Shown: positions 9,027-17,759, counted from the first letter of the stretch. The stretch is 64,000 bases of DNA from Bradyrhizobium sp. OK095 (GCF_900109945.1 NZ_FOBX01000014.1:62001-126000); one strand, 5' to 3'. Program-made: numbers and translations. The notes: generated from the sequence alone by a model not told the origin.

Positions 9027-9698
9027 TCAGGTTTGGTCCGTAGTCCTGCGGGTCTGGGAAACCCCGAGCGCCTCGGCTTTGCGGACCAGATCGGCCAGCG
9101 ACCGGACCCCCATCTTGCGCATGACATTGCCGCGGTGGATCTTGACCGTGATCTCGCTGAGGCCGATCAGGGCGGCGACCTGCTTGTTCATCAGGCCGCC
9201 GGTGACATGGCCCATCACCTCGCGCTCGCGCGCCGTCAGGGTCTCGTACTGGGCGCGGATATCGTCCCTGGTCGCGGCTTCGACACGGTGCTGGGCATCG
9301 CGCTCGAGCGCCGTCGTCACGGCATCGAGCATGTCCTGGTCGCGAAACGGCTTGGCGAGGAAATCGACCGCGCCGGCTTTCATGGCGCGCACCGACATCG
9401 GAATGTCGCCATGGCCGGTCATGAAGATGATTGGATAGCTGATGCTCTGCCGGACGAGCTGGCTCTGCAGATCGAGCCCGCTCACGCCGGGAAGGCGGAC
9501 GTCCAGCACGATGCAGCCGGGGCCGTCGGGCAGCGACCCGCCGAGCAGTTCGGCCGGCGAGCCGAACAGGCGCGTCTCGAGGCCGACGGACCGGAACAGG
9601 CTGTCGAGTGAGGCGCGGATGCCTGCGTCGTCATCAACGATGATGACGACCGAGTTGAGGGATTGGGCCGGCGGTTTGGCTTGATCTGGTCGTGTCAT
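9027..9698 (-). CDS. FixJ-like two-component response regulator (receiver + LuxR HTH)
   Basis: Protein of 223 residues. The receiver domain spans about 16-130, with the acidic residues IVDDDAG at 20-26, the phospho-acceptor Asp66 in CIVLDVRLPG, and Lys in FLAKPF. A LuxR/NarL helix-turn-helix follows at about 150-212 (LTAREREVMGHVTGGLMNKQVAALIGLSEITVKIH, split here by position). The ATG at 9696-9698 overlaps the end of the histidine kinase gene by 4 bases, the usual FixL/FixJ arrangement, so the two are cognate partners. Targets are not shown by the sequence; the efflux genes downstream and the divergent AraC gene are the obvious candidates. Confidence 0.9.
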   Translation of the reverse strand: MTRPDQAKPPAQSLNSVVIIVDDDAGIRASLDSLFRSVGLETRLFGSPAELLGGSLPDGPGCIVLDVRLPGVSGLDLQSQLVRQSISYPIIFMTGHGDIPMSVRAMKAGAVDFLAKPFRDQDMLDAVTTALERDAQHRVEAATRDDIRAQYETLTAREREVMGHVTGGLMNKQVAALIGLSEITVKIHRGNVMRKMGVRSLADLVRKAEALGVSQTRRTTDQT

Positions 9699-11605
9699 GG
9701 TCGGGGGTGTTCTTGGCTGTATGGCAGTGTCAGGCGGAATGTCGCTCCCGCACCGGGCGTGCTCTCGGCCGCCAACTGGCCGCCGTGAGCTTCCACCGTC
9801 GTTCGGCAGATCGCAAGTCCCATGCCCATGCCGCCGCGCTTCGTCGTGAAGAACGGATCGAACAGGCGCGGCAGGTCGTCAGGCCGGATGCCGGGGCCGC
9901 TGTCCTGCACCGTGATGGCGAGGCGCTCGCCGTCGACAGTGCCGGCGCGCAGCGCGATGCTGCGGGATCCGGGCTGGCCTGACATGGCCTGGCCGGCATT
10001 GATCAGGAGATTGACCAGGACCTGCTGAAGCTCGATCCGGTCGCCGCGAATTGGCCTCAGGCCTTGCTCCGTCTCGACGGTGAGGACGACGTCGTCATTG
10101 GCGAGCTCGCGCGCGACGAGGAGCGCCGCTTCCTCGACGATCTCGCCGATCTCAAGCAGGTCCCGCTGGGCCGGAGCCTTCTTCAGGAAGGCACGGACGC
10201 GGGTGACGATCTCGCTGGCCCGGCGGCCTTGAGCGACGACGTGACCGATCGTCGTCGCAACCTCCTTCAGATCTGGCACGTCGCGTCGCAGCCAGCGCAA
10301 GCCGGCCTCGCCGCTGGTGACGATCGCCGCCAGCGGTTGATTGACCTCGTGGGCGATGGAGGCGCTGAGCTCGCCGAGGGTGGCGAGGCGCGCGGCATGA
10401 GCGAGCTCCGCCTGCGCCGCGAGCAACGCATCCTGCGCCTGTTTGCGTTCGGTAATGTCGACCACGAAGGCGAGCACGTTGCGATCGCCGTCGGGTTCGG
10501 GAGGAAAGGTGATCGTGAACAGCACGGGAACCTTGCGTCCGTCGAGCCTGACGAGCTCGGTCTCTCCTTCGTAGAACGGCTCCCCTTCGGCGAACGCGAC
10601 CAACGCGCCGAGGAAACTGCGGTCGTCCGCGCCGAGAAGCCGCTCCACATTCTCGATGAAGGCAGAGGCGCCGTCTGCTCCTGCCATCGCCTGGAGGGCC
10701 GGATTGACGTCGGTGATTCCAGCGAGCCGGCGGGCATGCCGGACGAAATCGGGGTGTTGCGCCAGATGATCGCGCAGGCCGGTTCCCGCGATCTCCAGCG
10801 ATTGCAGCGCGGTTCGGAGTTCGCTCCAGTCCTCTTCGACCACCCCGATCCGGCTTGCGTCGAACATCCGGCGGTATCGCTGCTCGCTCTGCACCAGCGC
10901 GCTGTGTGCGGCGACGCGGTCGGTGACGTCGGTGTGCGTTTCAAGAACCCCGACGGGCTTGCCGAGACGGTCGTGCTGCAAGGCCCATCGGGCATCGACG
11001 GTGAGCGCGGCGCCGTCTTTCGTTCGCTGCTGCACGCGGCCTTCCCACCGACCGATGTCGAGCAGGCCGGCCTCGATGATTTCGCGCCGGTCGGGGTATT
11101 GGGTTTGCAGAAGCTCGTCGGCGAGCTGCCCGAGCGCGTCGTCGGCCGACCAGCCATAGATCTGCTCGGCGGTTTTGTTCCAGAAGGTGATCACGCCGCC
11201 GCGATCCCTGACGAAGATCATGTCATGCGAGAGATTGAGCAGGCGCGCCTGCGCCGCGAGGCGCTTCGTTGCCGCGTGATTTTGCAGCGCCAGCAGCGTC
11301 GTGATCCCGATTGCCGCGAGGCTCACCAGCACGCGAAGGGCGGGTGAGGCGATCGTCTCCAGACCGTGCGACAGCAGATAGGCTGATATCGTCAGGATGA
11401 CGCAGCCAGCGGCGGCCATGATGGTGTCGTCGCGCCGGTTGGTCTTTGCCACGAGCAGGATAGCCACGACATAGAGAACCGCGACCGCCCCCTCGAGCGG
11501 CGTCAGCACGTCAACCAGGAAAACCGCGACGGCGAGGACGGCGGACCATAACCGCAAGCCGGCGCGGCTCATGGATGAACCCGTAGCCCGATCATGAATC
11601 GTCAT
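9695..11605 (-). CDS. Membrane-anchored PAS sensor histidine kinase (FixL-like)
   Basis: Protein of 636 residues. The N-terminus has about four membrane segments (roughly residues 17-110). A first PAS domain covers about 120-230 (LLNLSHDMIFVRDRGG start), a second PAS-like region about 245-388 ending in FVVDITERKQ, then the HisKA domain with the H-box ASIAHEVNQPL and phospho-acceptor His419. The ATPase part contains N-box (LLINAGQAM), DSGPGI, the FDPFFTTK F-box and GMGMGLAI. The FixL-like H-box and overlap with a FixJ-like gene make this a two-component pair. No heme-binding signature was recognised, so the signal is unknown. ATG at 11572 (MSRAGLRLW) is an alternative start. Confidence 0.9.
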   Translation of the reverse strand: MTIHDRATGSSMSRAGLRLWSAVLAVAVFLVDVLTPLEGAVAVLYVVAILLVAKTNRRDDTIMAAAGCVILTISAYLLSHGLETIASPALRVLVSLAAIGITTLLALQNHAATKRLAAQARLLNLSHDMIFVRDRGGVITFWNKTAEQIYGWSADDALGQLADELLQTQYPDRREIIEAGLLDIGRWEGRVQQRTKDGAALTVDARWALQHDRLGKPVGVLETHTDVTDRVAAHSALVQSEQRYRRMFDASRIGVVEEDWSELRTALQSLEIAGTGLRDHLAQHPDFVRHARRLAGITDVNPALQAMAGADGASAFIENVERLLGADDRSFLGALVAFAEGEPFYEGETELVRLDGRKVPVLFTITFPPEPDGDRNVLAFVVDITERKQAQDALLAAQAELAHAARLATLGELSASIAHEVNQPLAAIVTSGEAGLRWLRRDVPDLKEVATTIGHVVAQGRRASEIVTRVRAFLKKAPAQRDLLEIGEIVEEAALLVARELANDDVVLTVETEQGLRPIRGDRIELQQVLVNLLINAGQAMSGQPGSRSIALRAGTVDGERLAITVQDSGPGIRPDDLPRLFDPFFTTKRGGMGMGLAICRTTVEAHGGQLAAESTPGAGATFRLTLPYSQEHPRP

Positions 11606-12021
11606 CGTCGCTGGCAGTCGTTTGTCTCATATCAGCGGTGATGCCGCGATTTGATCGCGTCCACAACATCCCGCGGCGCGATTTTCGTGCTCTCGTGGAA
11701 GAGCTTCCACGCCGCTCAACCGGGCGAAAGCGCCGGCGGATGGCATTCCCCGGAAAAACCGGGGAACTCCCGCGATTCTGCAGGTGGATGGCGGGCAAAA
11801 GCGCGTCAACTTACCGCAGACGCGTCGCGCCGTGAGTCCTGTCGGTTCCGCGATGCCGGTGAGGCGATCATACCTAGGTATGACGCGGTCAACCCGAGAA
11901 CCTATCGATGCACCCGCGCGTAGAATGGATCGCGCGGACCGCCGAATTACTCTGCCGCCATGACATTCGGACAAGCCAGTCAGGCCAGGCCGGATCCAAA
12001 ACGGGACAAGGAGATTCGACG
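11606..12021. other. Divergent regulatory region with inverted repeats
   Basis: This 416-base gap lies between the leftward kinase gene and the rightward AraC gene. No convincing coding sequence is seen. It contains three inverted repeats: GTGGAAG/CTTCCAC at 11695-11710, TTCCCCGG/CCGGGGAA at 11746-11766 around AAAAA, and the 16-base perfect palindrome TCATACCTAGGTATGA at 11868-11883. These are likely operator or RNA elements for one or both of the divergent transcripts. Confidence 0.5.
11868..11883. promoter_or_regulatory. Perfect 16-base palindrome, candidate operator
   Basis: TCATACCTAGGTATGA is its own reverse complement. It sits 139 bases before the ATG of the AraC gene at 12022 and 262 bases before the kinase start on the other strand. 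NarL/FixJ-type regulators commonly bind short symmetrical sites with a TAnnnnTA-like core, so the FixJ-like protein at 9027 is one candidate binder and the AraC protein another. Binding is inference. Confidence 0.45.
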
Positions 12022-12870
12022 ATGTCGCTGCAAATGTCACGCTCACAGCCGGCTAGGGATCATGACGTTCGCGCGATCGATATCTCGGCGATCGATCGGC
12101 ATCGGCTCGGGCTGTCGAAACTTCCCGACCGCTTCGACGAAGACGGAACGATGCTGTCTTTCGTCCATCTGGATCTGGCGGTCGAGACGCAGGCGGCGAA
12201 CGTCGAACGATCTGCCGCTCGCGGATCCGGTTTCAGGGTCTCCGCAAAACTCCTTGCGGGGCCGTCTGCCGAGAGCGAGCCTGCGTTTGCAGCGGGAGAA
12301 TTCACCGATCCGGTGATGCGGCGCCTGTCGGATGCGCTCGCGGCAACCGAAGCCACGCACGATGCCCACTCCGCGATCATGGCCGACGCGCTGCGGCTTG
12401 CGATCCTCACCCGGACGTTCAGCCGCCAAGCCTCTGGTGCACGGGCGGAGCTCGACCCGGCCGGCGGCGTTCAAGAGGATGATGCGGGCCGCACCGTACG
12501 GTCGCTGCAGAATTGGCGCCTCAAGCGCGTCCTGCAATATGTCGACAAGAATCTGACCGCCAAGATAACGCTACAGGACATGGCGGCCGTTGCCGGCCTG
12601 AGCAGGATGCATTTCGCGGCGCAGTTCCGCACAGCCATCGGCGTTCGGCCTCATGAATATCTGCTGAGGCGCCGCATCGAGCGCGCCCAGGAGCTGCTCA
12701 AGCAGGCCGAAATTGCTCTCGTCGATATCGCCTTGACCGTAGGCTTTCAGACGCAGGCGCATTTCACCACGGTGTTCAAGCGGTTTGTCGGCGATACGCC
12801 GTATCAATGGAGGAGCGCCTATCTCGCGCAATTCATGCCGCTGCCGCGTGCAGGAGCGGGGCCGTCATGA
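12022..12870 (+). CDS. AraC family transcriptional regulator
   Basis: Protein of 282 residues. The start ATG at 12022 is chosen over an upstream in-frame ATG at 11908 because AAGGAG at 12008-12013 sits 8 bases before it. The C-terminal AraC domain (about residues 170-268) contains ITLQDMAAVAGLSRMHFAAQF and GFQTQAHFTTVFKRF. The first 165 residues are not recognised. Its DNA-binding domain is close to that of the AraC protein at 3887-4966, with the same AGLSRMHFAAQF core, so the two probably recognise related sites and flank the kinase/efflux block they may control. It is transcribed away from the kinase gene. Confidence 0.88.
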   Translation: MSLQMSRSQPARDHDVRAIDISAIDRHRLGLSKLPDRFDEDGTMLSFVHLDLAVETQAANVERSAARGSGFRVSAKLLAGPSAESEPAFAAGEFTDPVMRRLSDALAATEATHDAHSAIMADALRLAILTRTFSRQASGARAELDPAGGVQEDDAGRTVRSLQNWRLKRVLQYVDKNLTAKITLQDMAAVAGLSRMHFAAQFRTAIGVRPHEYLLRRRIERAQELLKQAEIALVDIALTVGFQTQAHFTTVFKRFVGDTPYQWRSAYLAQFMPLPRAGAGPS

Positions 12871-13076
12871 GCAACATCGGCATTCAAGCCCTGCTGCTGC
12901 CGCTCGCGGGCATTCATTTAATGCTGACGCATCATGAGCTCATGGGGATGATCGAGTTTGTCCGCGCTCTCGGCAGCTCATATCGTCTGGCTGCGTCAGA
13001 ACCGGGGAGTAGCCTTCTGTACGGACGCTTCGCCTTCAACTTCTGTCGCAGCGCCGTAGCGTGGGTTGCGCGGTGA
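12867..13076 (+). CDS. Small hypothetical protein, possibly coupled to the AraC gene
   Basis: A 69-codon reading frame whose ATG overlaps the AraC stop codon (ATGA at 12867-12870) and has an AGGAG-like site (12852-12856) upstream. The peptide has one hydrophobic stretch (ALLLPLAGIHLMLTHH, about residues 8-23) and no recognised family. It ends one base before the stop of the convergent gene 13078-14868. The overlap and ribosome binding site argue for translation, but the lack of a family and its short length leave a chance frame as a real alternative. Confidence 0.3.
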   Translation: MSNIGIQALLLPLAGIHLMLTHHELMGMIEFVRALGSSYRLAASEPGSSLLYGRFAFNFCRSAVAWVAR

Positions 13077-13077
13077 G

Positions 13078-14868
13078 CTACGCGCTCCGATACCAGCTCC
13101 CGAGATTCCAGGTCGTGACGTCCCACCCCGAGATATCTGCCATGAGGTTGTTGACGGAGCCGCCGACGATGTTGCGCGAGAGCAGCGGCACCAGCACGTT
13201 GGCCTCGCAGAAGATCTCGTTGACCTTGATCAGCAGCGCGGCGCGCTTGACCGGATCGAGCTCGTTCTGCGCGGCCTTGTAGGCCTTGTCAGCCTCGGGA
13301 TCCGACCAGCGCGAGACGTTGCGGCCGAGCCATTTGTTGTCCTTGGTCGAGATCTCCCAGGAGACGCACTGGTTCAAAAACCGCTCCGGATCGGGCTGCG
13401 GCTGCGTCGTGTTGTACATCTCCATGTCGGCGTAGAGCTTGGAGTAGGTGTCGGGGTTGCCGACATCCGACGAGAAGAACACCGATGCGGTGACCGATTT
13501 GAGCTCGATGTCGATGCCGGCCTTCTGGCAGGCCTGTTTGATGATGGCCTGCGTCTTCTGGCGCGGGGCGTTGATCGAAGTCTGGAAGACGTATTTGAGC
13601 TTCTTGCCGTCCTTCTCGCGGATGCCGTCCGCGCCCTTCTTCCAGCCGGCCTCGTCCAGGATCTTGTTCGCCTTCTCGACGTCGAACGCATAGGTCAGCT
13701 TGCCCGACTTGAACTGGCTGGGCTGGTTGACGAAGCTCGCCGTTGCGACGGCCGCGCGGCCGTAGATGAATTTCTGGATCGCCTCACGATCGATCAGCAG
13801 GTTGAATGCCTTTCGAACGGCCGGATCGGACAGCGTCGGGTGTTTGGTCTTGGCGCTGGACCGCTCGCCGTCGACCTCGGTCCACGGGTCCGTGGTGTTG
13901 AGGACGATGAACTCGACGCCGCCGGAGAGGGTGAACTCCACCTTGCCCTTTCCGCTGGCCTCCATGCGCTTGAGGATCTCATCCTCCACCAGCAGGTTCC
14001 AGGCATAGTCGTACTCAGCGGTTTGCAGTACCGCGCGCGCCGCGGAGACGGCGTCGCCGCCGCCCTTGAGCTCGAGCGTGTCGAAATGCGGCTGGTTCTT
14101 GATGTGATAGTCGGGATTGCGTTCGGCCGTGAGCAGGTCGCCCGGCTTGAACTCGACGAATTTGTACGGGCCGGTGCCGACCGGCTTCAGATTGCCCGGC
14201 GCGTCGCGCGATTTTGCGCCGGCATAGTCGCCGAAATGATGCTTTGGCAGGATCTGGCCGACCGAGCCGACGAAGGGGTCGGCCCAGAACGGCGTCGGAG
14301 CCTTGAAGATCACCTTGACGGTGTAATCGTCGATCTTCTCGACCTTGATATTCTGGTAGGATCCCGTGGTGTACGCCGCGGTCGCGAGATCCGCCGCGTA
14401 TGCCCAAGTAAAGACGACGTCGTCGGCGGTGAAGGGCTTGCCGTCATGCCACTTCACGCCCTGCTTCAGTTTCCAGGTCACGGTCGTGCCGTCTGCCGAG
14501 AGGCCGCTGTTCGCCTTGGTCGGGATCTCGGCGGCGAGGCATGGGACGAGGTTGCCCTCCTTGTCCCAACCGGCGAGTGGCTCGAAGAAGATGCGCGAGG
14601 CGACTTGGTCCTTGGTGCCGAGCGCGAAATGCGGATTGAGCAGGGTCGGGGCCTGCCAGATCAAGATTTTCAGCGGGCCGCCGCCGCCAGCCTTGGTCGG
14701 CTTGTAGGGAAGCGTGGCATCCGCCATCGCCACGTCGTTCCAGAGCAGGATCTGGCTCGCGACGGGCGCCGCGATCCCGACCGCAGCCATGGTCTGGATG
14801 AACGAGCGCCGCGTCAGCGTGCCTTGCTTCACCTCAGCGATGTGCCTGCGGATTTCGTTTTCGTTCAT
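13078..14868 (-). CDS. Tat-exported ABC transporter substrate-binding protein, family 5 (peptide/opine type)
   Basis: Protein of 596 residues. The ATG at 14868 is preferred over an in-frame GTG three codons earlier because GAGGTG lies 6 bases before it. The N-terminus has a twin-arginine signal (LTRRSFIQTMAAVGIAAP, Arg20-Arg21) with a hydrophobic core and a likely cut near residue 49, so the protein is exported folded to the periplasm. The rest follows the SBP_bac_5 fold of dipeptide/oligopeptide/opine receptors, with SGLSADGTTVTWKLKQGVKWHDGKPFTADDV split around residues 115-145. No permease or ATPase genes of this type lie nearby, so it is an orphan receptor here. The ligand is unknown. Confidence 0.85.
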   Translation of the reverse strand: MNENEIRRHIAEVKQGTLTRRSFIQTMAAVGIAAPVASQILLWNDVAMADATLPYKPTKAGGGGPLKILIWQAPTLLNPHFALGTKDQVASRIFFEPLAGWDKEGNLVPCLAAEIPTKANSGLSADGTTVTWKLKQGVKWHDGKPFTADDVVFTWAYAADLATAAYTTGSYQNIKVEKIDDYTVKVIFKAPTPFWADPFVGSVGQILPKHHFGDYAGAKSRDAPGNLKPVGTGPYKFVEFKPGDLLTAERNPDYHIKNQPHFDTLELKGGGDAVSAARAVLQTAEYDYAWNLLVEDEILKRMEASGKGKVEFTLSGGVEFIVLNTTDPWTEVDGERSSAKTKHPTLSDPAVRKAFNLLIDREAIQKFIYGRAAVATASFVNQPSQFKSGKLTYAFDVEKANKILDEAGWKKGADGIREKDGKKLKYVFQTSINAPRQKTQAIIKQACQKAGIDIELKSVTASVFFSSDVGNPDTYSKLYADMEMYNTTQPQPDPERFLNQCVSWEISTKDNKWLGRNVSRWSDPEADKAYKAAQNELDPVKRAALLIKVNEIFCEANVLVPLLSRNIVGGSVNNLMADISGWDVTTWNLGSWYRSA

Positions 14869-15658
14869 CGGATCCACCTCGAAGACAATTCATCACCGGC
14901 AACCCATCATGTTTCATCGCGGGCAAGGCAGCAATGCCGGCATTGCCGGGAAGCCCTGCGGCGAAATGCACGAATCCGGGCAAGGGCGAGGTCGCGCGCC
15001 GCTGGTTGCTGGCGATCAACGAGCTGCAATCGCAGATCTCGTCGTGTCCGTCGTCGGCGACAGCGTCAGGTTCGACAAGGTACGTCGTGACGACGCCTGT
15101 GTGCGGCTGAATGCGATTCTCGATGGACGCGATCGAGCGGGCCCCCGAACGCACCGTGTGCGCGAGCGGAGCGCTACACTGAACGCGAGGGTTGTTTACG
15201 GGATGTACGGTGTCAGATCAGCGCGGGTTTGCGCTCGGAATTCGGTGGACTCGGCGCTGGCTTGTTCTTTGGGCAGCGTGCTCATGAATCAACCGCGTCG
15301 CGTTGGATTATTCGGTGTCATGATACGCAAGGCGCAGCGGAAAGAGTGCGCCAGCGCGCGGCCATATTAAATTGCGACGTTCGAATGTTGCAGTCGCGCC
15401 GTCTCACGCAACATCGTTCTGTTTTTTCGCTTGTCGCGGCAGAACATTTCGAGCGCGACAGCAAAACGAGGTGGCGACGTTTGTTGGTGCGTCATCATGT
15501 AGCAGTCTTCGCGCCCAGCGCATGCCGCCCCTGCGTGAGCCGACGAGATGTGGCATCGGAATTGCTGTGATGATATTGCAGTGCAAGAATACACCAGTGA
15601 ACGACGCGAATCCGGCGAGCCCGAGTAGCCGCTAACAGCGCCGCTCGGGAGACGAGAG
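14869..15658. other. 790-base intergenic region, no supported gene
   Basis: This lies between the divergent binding-protein gene and the hydrolase-like gene at 15659. Several overlapping open frames occur on both strands, but none has a recognisable domain, ribosome binding site and consistent codon use together. The right half (about 15360-15600) is noticeably less GC-rich than the surroundings. It presumably holds the promoters of both flanking genes; no specific site could be assigned. Confidence 0.4.
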
Positions 15659-16741
15659 ATGGACGGGGATCATCCGCCCCACAGCTTCTGTGACGGCGCC
15701 TCTGGCAGCCTGGCACATCTACGCGAACGCGCCTCCGCGTTTTTCGAAAGGCTGCCGGTCGCCGAACTCGCGCGTGACGCGCAGAGGCGAAGATGGGTAT
15801 CGGATTGGGCGAGAGTAGGTGACGACTACCTCGTGCTCGCCGAATCCGCGGGCGAAGCAGGTCCGTCCCGATTTGTCAGTGAATCCTATCTGTGTGCGAT
15901 GACGGCCCACGAAGTCGCAAGAAGTCTGTCCTCCTCCGAAGATGCGGCAGGCATCGTTCTCGCGGACAAGATCGGCCTTAGCCTCGGCAAGCTTGGAGAT
16001 CGCTGGGCCGAGCGGATTGAGCGCGTGGAAATCGACTATCTTGATCAAGGGACGCTCGAGGGCTTCTTCGTCTCGGCGGCTTGCGATGGCGCTTCCGCAC
16101 CCGCGGTCATCTGTGTCGGCGACGAGGAAGCCGATCTGAGCGCGATGCTGGCCCGGCTGCTCCCGGCCTTGCTTGGCCGAAGAGTGTCGTTGCTGATCGT
16201 CGACGGGCGCAATGCATCTGTTTCTCGCTCACGCCGGCCCGAGCATGCTCTTGGTTGCTGGCTCGACTATCTGGACGGTCGAGCGGACGTCGATTCGAAC
16301 CGGATCGCTGTTTATGGCGAAGGAGCAGGCGCCAGCCACGCTTCACGCCTGGCCTGTTCGGATCGCAGGATCGCCGCTGCGGTGTGTGACGGGGGCTTTT
16401 GGGCCTCGCACCGACTTCGCGCGTCGGTTCGCTGGATAACCGGTGTCTGGCATGAGGTCGGCGGCGGCGGCCCGACGCGGTCCCTGCCGACGGCGCGTCG
16501 CGTGCCCTGTCCGATTCTCGTGGCGGTGGGGCGGCGCTCGATGGTGCGGGAGGAGGACGCACTCGAACTGCAAGCAGCCTACCGCGAGTCCGGGGCGCAT
16601 TGCTCGGTCGTCATCCCGAACGCGATCCGGAGCCCACTGGGAGAGATCGAGAATTTCGTTGCCGTGGACGATTTCGTTTTCGATTGGTTCGACGACAAGT
16701 TCGGGCCTGCCCGTCAGCTCGATCCTGTTGCCTATCTCTAG
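15659..16741 (+). CDS. Alpha/beta-hydrolase-like protein, nucleophile apparently missing
   Basis: Protein of 360 residues. The C-terminal two thirds look like an alpha/beta hydrolase of the FrsA / dipeptidyl-peptidase-like group: the stretch LDYLDGRADVDSNRIAVYG (about 202-220) is the classical lead-in to the nucleophile elbow. Where GxSxG is expected, the protein reads GEGAG (220-224), so the Ser is replaced by Gly. A later AAAVCDGGFW and a strand PILVAVGRRS also fit the fold. It may be a non-catalytic relative, or use another residue. The N-terminal 120 residues are helical and unassigned. A MarR gene is convergent 25 bases downstream. ATG at 15659 follows GAGACGAGAG, a weak ribosome site. 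Confidence 0.6.
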   Translation: MDGDHPPHSFCDGASGSLAHLRERASAFFERLPVAELARDAQRRRWVSDWARVGDDYLVLAESAGEAGPSRFVSESYLCAMTAHEVARSLSSSEDAAGIVLADKIGLSLGKLGDRWAERIERVEIDYLDQGTLEGFFVSAACDGASAPAVICVGDEEADLSAMLARLLPALLGRRVSLLIVDGRNASVSRSRRPEHALGCWLDYLDGRADVDSNRIAVYGEGAGASHASRLACSDRRIAAAVCDGGFWASHRLRASVRWITGVWHEVGGGGPTRSLPTARRVPCPILVAVGRRSMVREEDALELQAAYRESGAHCSVVIPNAIRSPLGEIENFVAVDDFVFDWFDDKFGPARQLDPVAYL

Positions 16742-16766
16742 CCGAGAGCGTTCGCGGCAGCTCGAG

Positions 16767-17246
16767 CTACGAGACGTCGATGGCCAGCAATCGCGCCGCC
16801 AGTCGGGCGTTCTTGGCGATCGTTGCGAGCGCAGTGTTCAGGGTAGCCAACGTCTTCTCGTCGAGATCGTTGAACATGGTCGAGTTCAGGGCGAGCTTTC
16901 GCTTGGAGAGCTTCTCGATGTCTGTCGTCGCCTTTGCCGTCAGCGACATCAGGACGAAGCGTGCATCGTCCGCTCCGGGACGCCGCGACAGGAAGCCATT
17001 CTTTTCGAGGGTCTTGGTCTGGTTGGTCACAAAGGCCGGGTGAACGCGCAGCTTGTTCGCAATGTCGATTCCAGCGACGCCCTGTCCCTCGTCCAGTTCA
17101 GTGATGGCCATCAAGATCAACCACTGTGGCTCGGTAATGCCCAGCAGTCCGGCCCAGCTGCTATGGATATCCTCCAGCTGAGAGTTAATCTCGACGACGT
17201 TCCAGATGAAGTCCGTAATCGCCCTGTCGAGTTTCTTCTCGATCAT
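16767..17246 (-). CDS. MarR family transcriptional regulator
   Basis: Protein of 159 residues, the usual length for MarR. The winged helix-turn-helix lies at about residues 35-100: LGITEPQWLILMAITEL, then GIDIANKLRVHPAFVTNQTKTLEKNGFLSRRPGADDARFVLMSLTAKA, with the wing DDAR typical of the family. Terminal helices form the dimer interface. It is convergent with the hydrolase-like gene and divergent, across 513 bases, from the porin gene. MarR proteins usually control their own promoter and a neighbour; an AT-rich near-palindrome (AATTAAGTAAATT, about 17382-17394) upstream is a possible site. The ligand is unknown. Confidence 0.88.
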   Translation of the reverse strand: MIEKKLDRAITDFIWNVVEINSQLEDIHSSWAGLLGITEPQWLILMAITELDEGQGVAGIDIANKLRVHPAFVTNQTKTLEKNGFLSRRPGADDARFVLMSLTAKATTDIEKLSKRKLALNSTMFNDLDEKTLATLNTALATIAKNARLAARLLAIDVS

Positions 17247-17759
17247 GTGGCTTTTCCCCCCCTTGTCTTATCACTGTCTTTTAATGGGATATTGGGGAGG
17301 CGTCTCTAAGATCGCGCATCGACGATAGTTTTAGACACCGAAAGGGTGAAATCGTCTGGCGATTAAATGCTTGCAAAAAACAATTAAGTAAATTACGCCT
17401 CGTCATACTCAATCTTGCTGCTCTTGACCATGTCGACGGACAGCGATGCGAGACCTCCAAGAAAGCCCTCGGGATGCCCCCTGAGGGCTTTTTCTTTTGA
17501 GATACAAGGGCTTGTAGCTGCCGCGCCAGCCTCCTGTTGCCCGCAAGCAACATCGCCCCTCGAACTTGTGATTCACCAAATCAATAAATTGAGGCAGTTG
17601 TTTTTATAAACTATATGTGAAGCCACGACGGAGGGGGGGCACCTCGCTGTCGTTTCAGTCCGGACCCTCAGTGCGGATCTGAATTGAACGGAAATTAAAG
17701 AGGGTAGAGCGGCCTCCGTCCAGGAGCCGGGCCCCCTGAACCGACCTGGAGGTTTACTA
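17247..17759. other. Porin/MarR intergenic region
   Basis: A 513-base gap with no convincing protein gene. It is AT-richer than average between about 17250 and 17410 and again at 17575-17625. It contains a strong plus-strand intrinsic terminator at 17463-17497 that belongs to no annotated gene, and the long leader of the porin gene. The terminator implies a short plus-strand transcript starting somewhere after 17247. Confidence 0.5.
17463..17497 (+). terminator. Orphan rho-independent terminator, end of a possible small RNA
   Basis: AAGCCCTC at 17463-17470 pairs with GAGGGCTT at 17483-17490, extended by GGG/CCC inside with one bulged T, and is followed by TTTTTCTTTT. No plus-strand gene ends here: the gene to the left (MarR) is on the minus strand and the porin gene starts 260 bases further on. 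A short noncoding transcript from about 17350-17400 would explain it. Confidence 0.6.

Noticed and set aside
11651..11923. Open frame in the kinase/AraC intergenic region
   Set aside because: No ribosome site or family; it spans inverted repeats that look regulatory.
13066..15090. A 674-codon plus-strand frame opposite the binding-protein gene
   Set aside because: It mirrors the codon pattern of the minus-strand receptor, which has a Tat signal and a known fold; the plus-strand product is low-complexity.
15229..15635. Possible small genes before the hydrolase-like gene
   Set aside because: Overlapping frames on both strands with no ribosome site or similarity; composition suggests non-coding.
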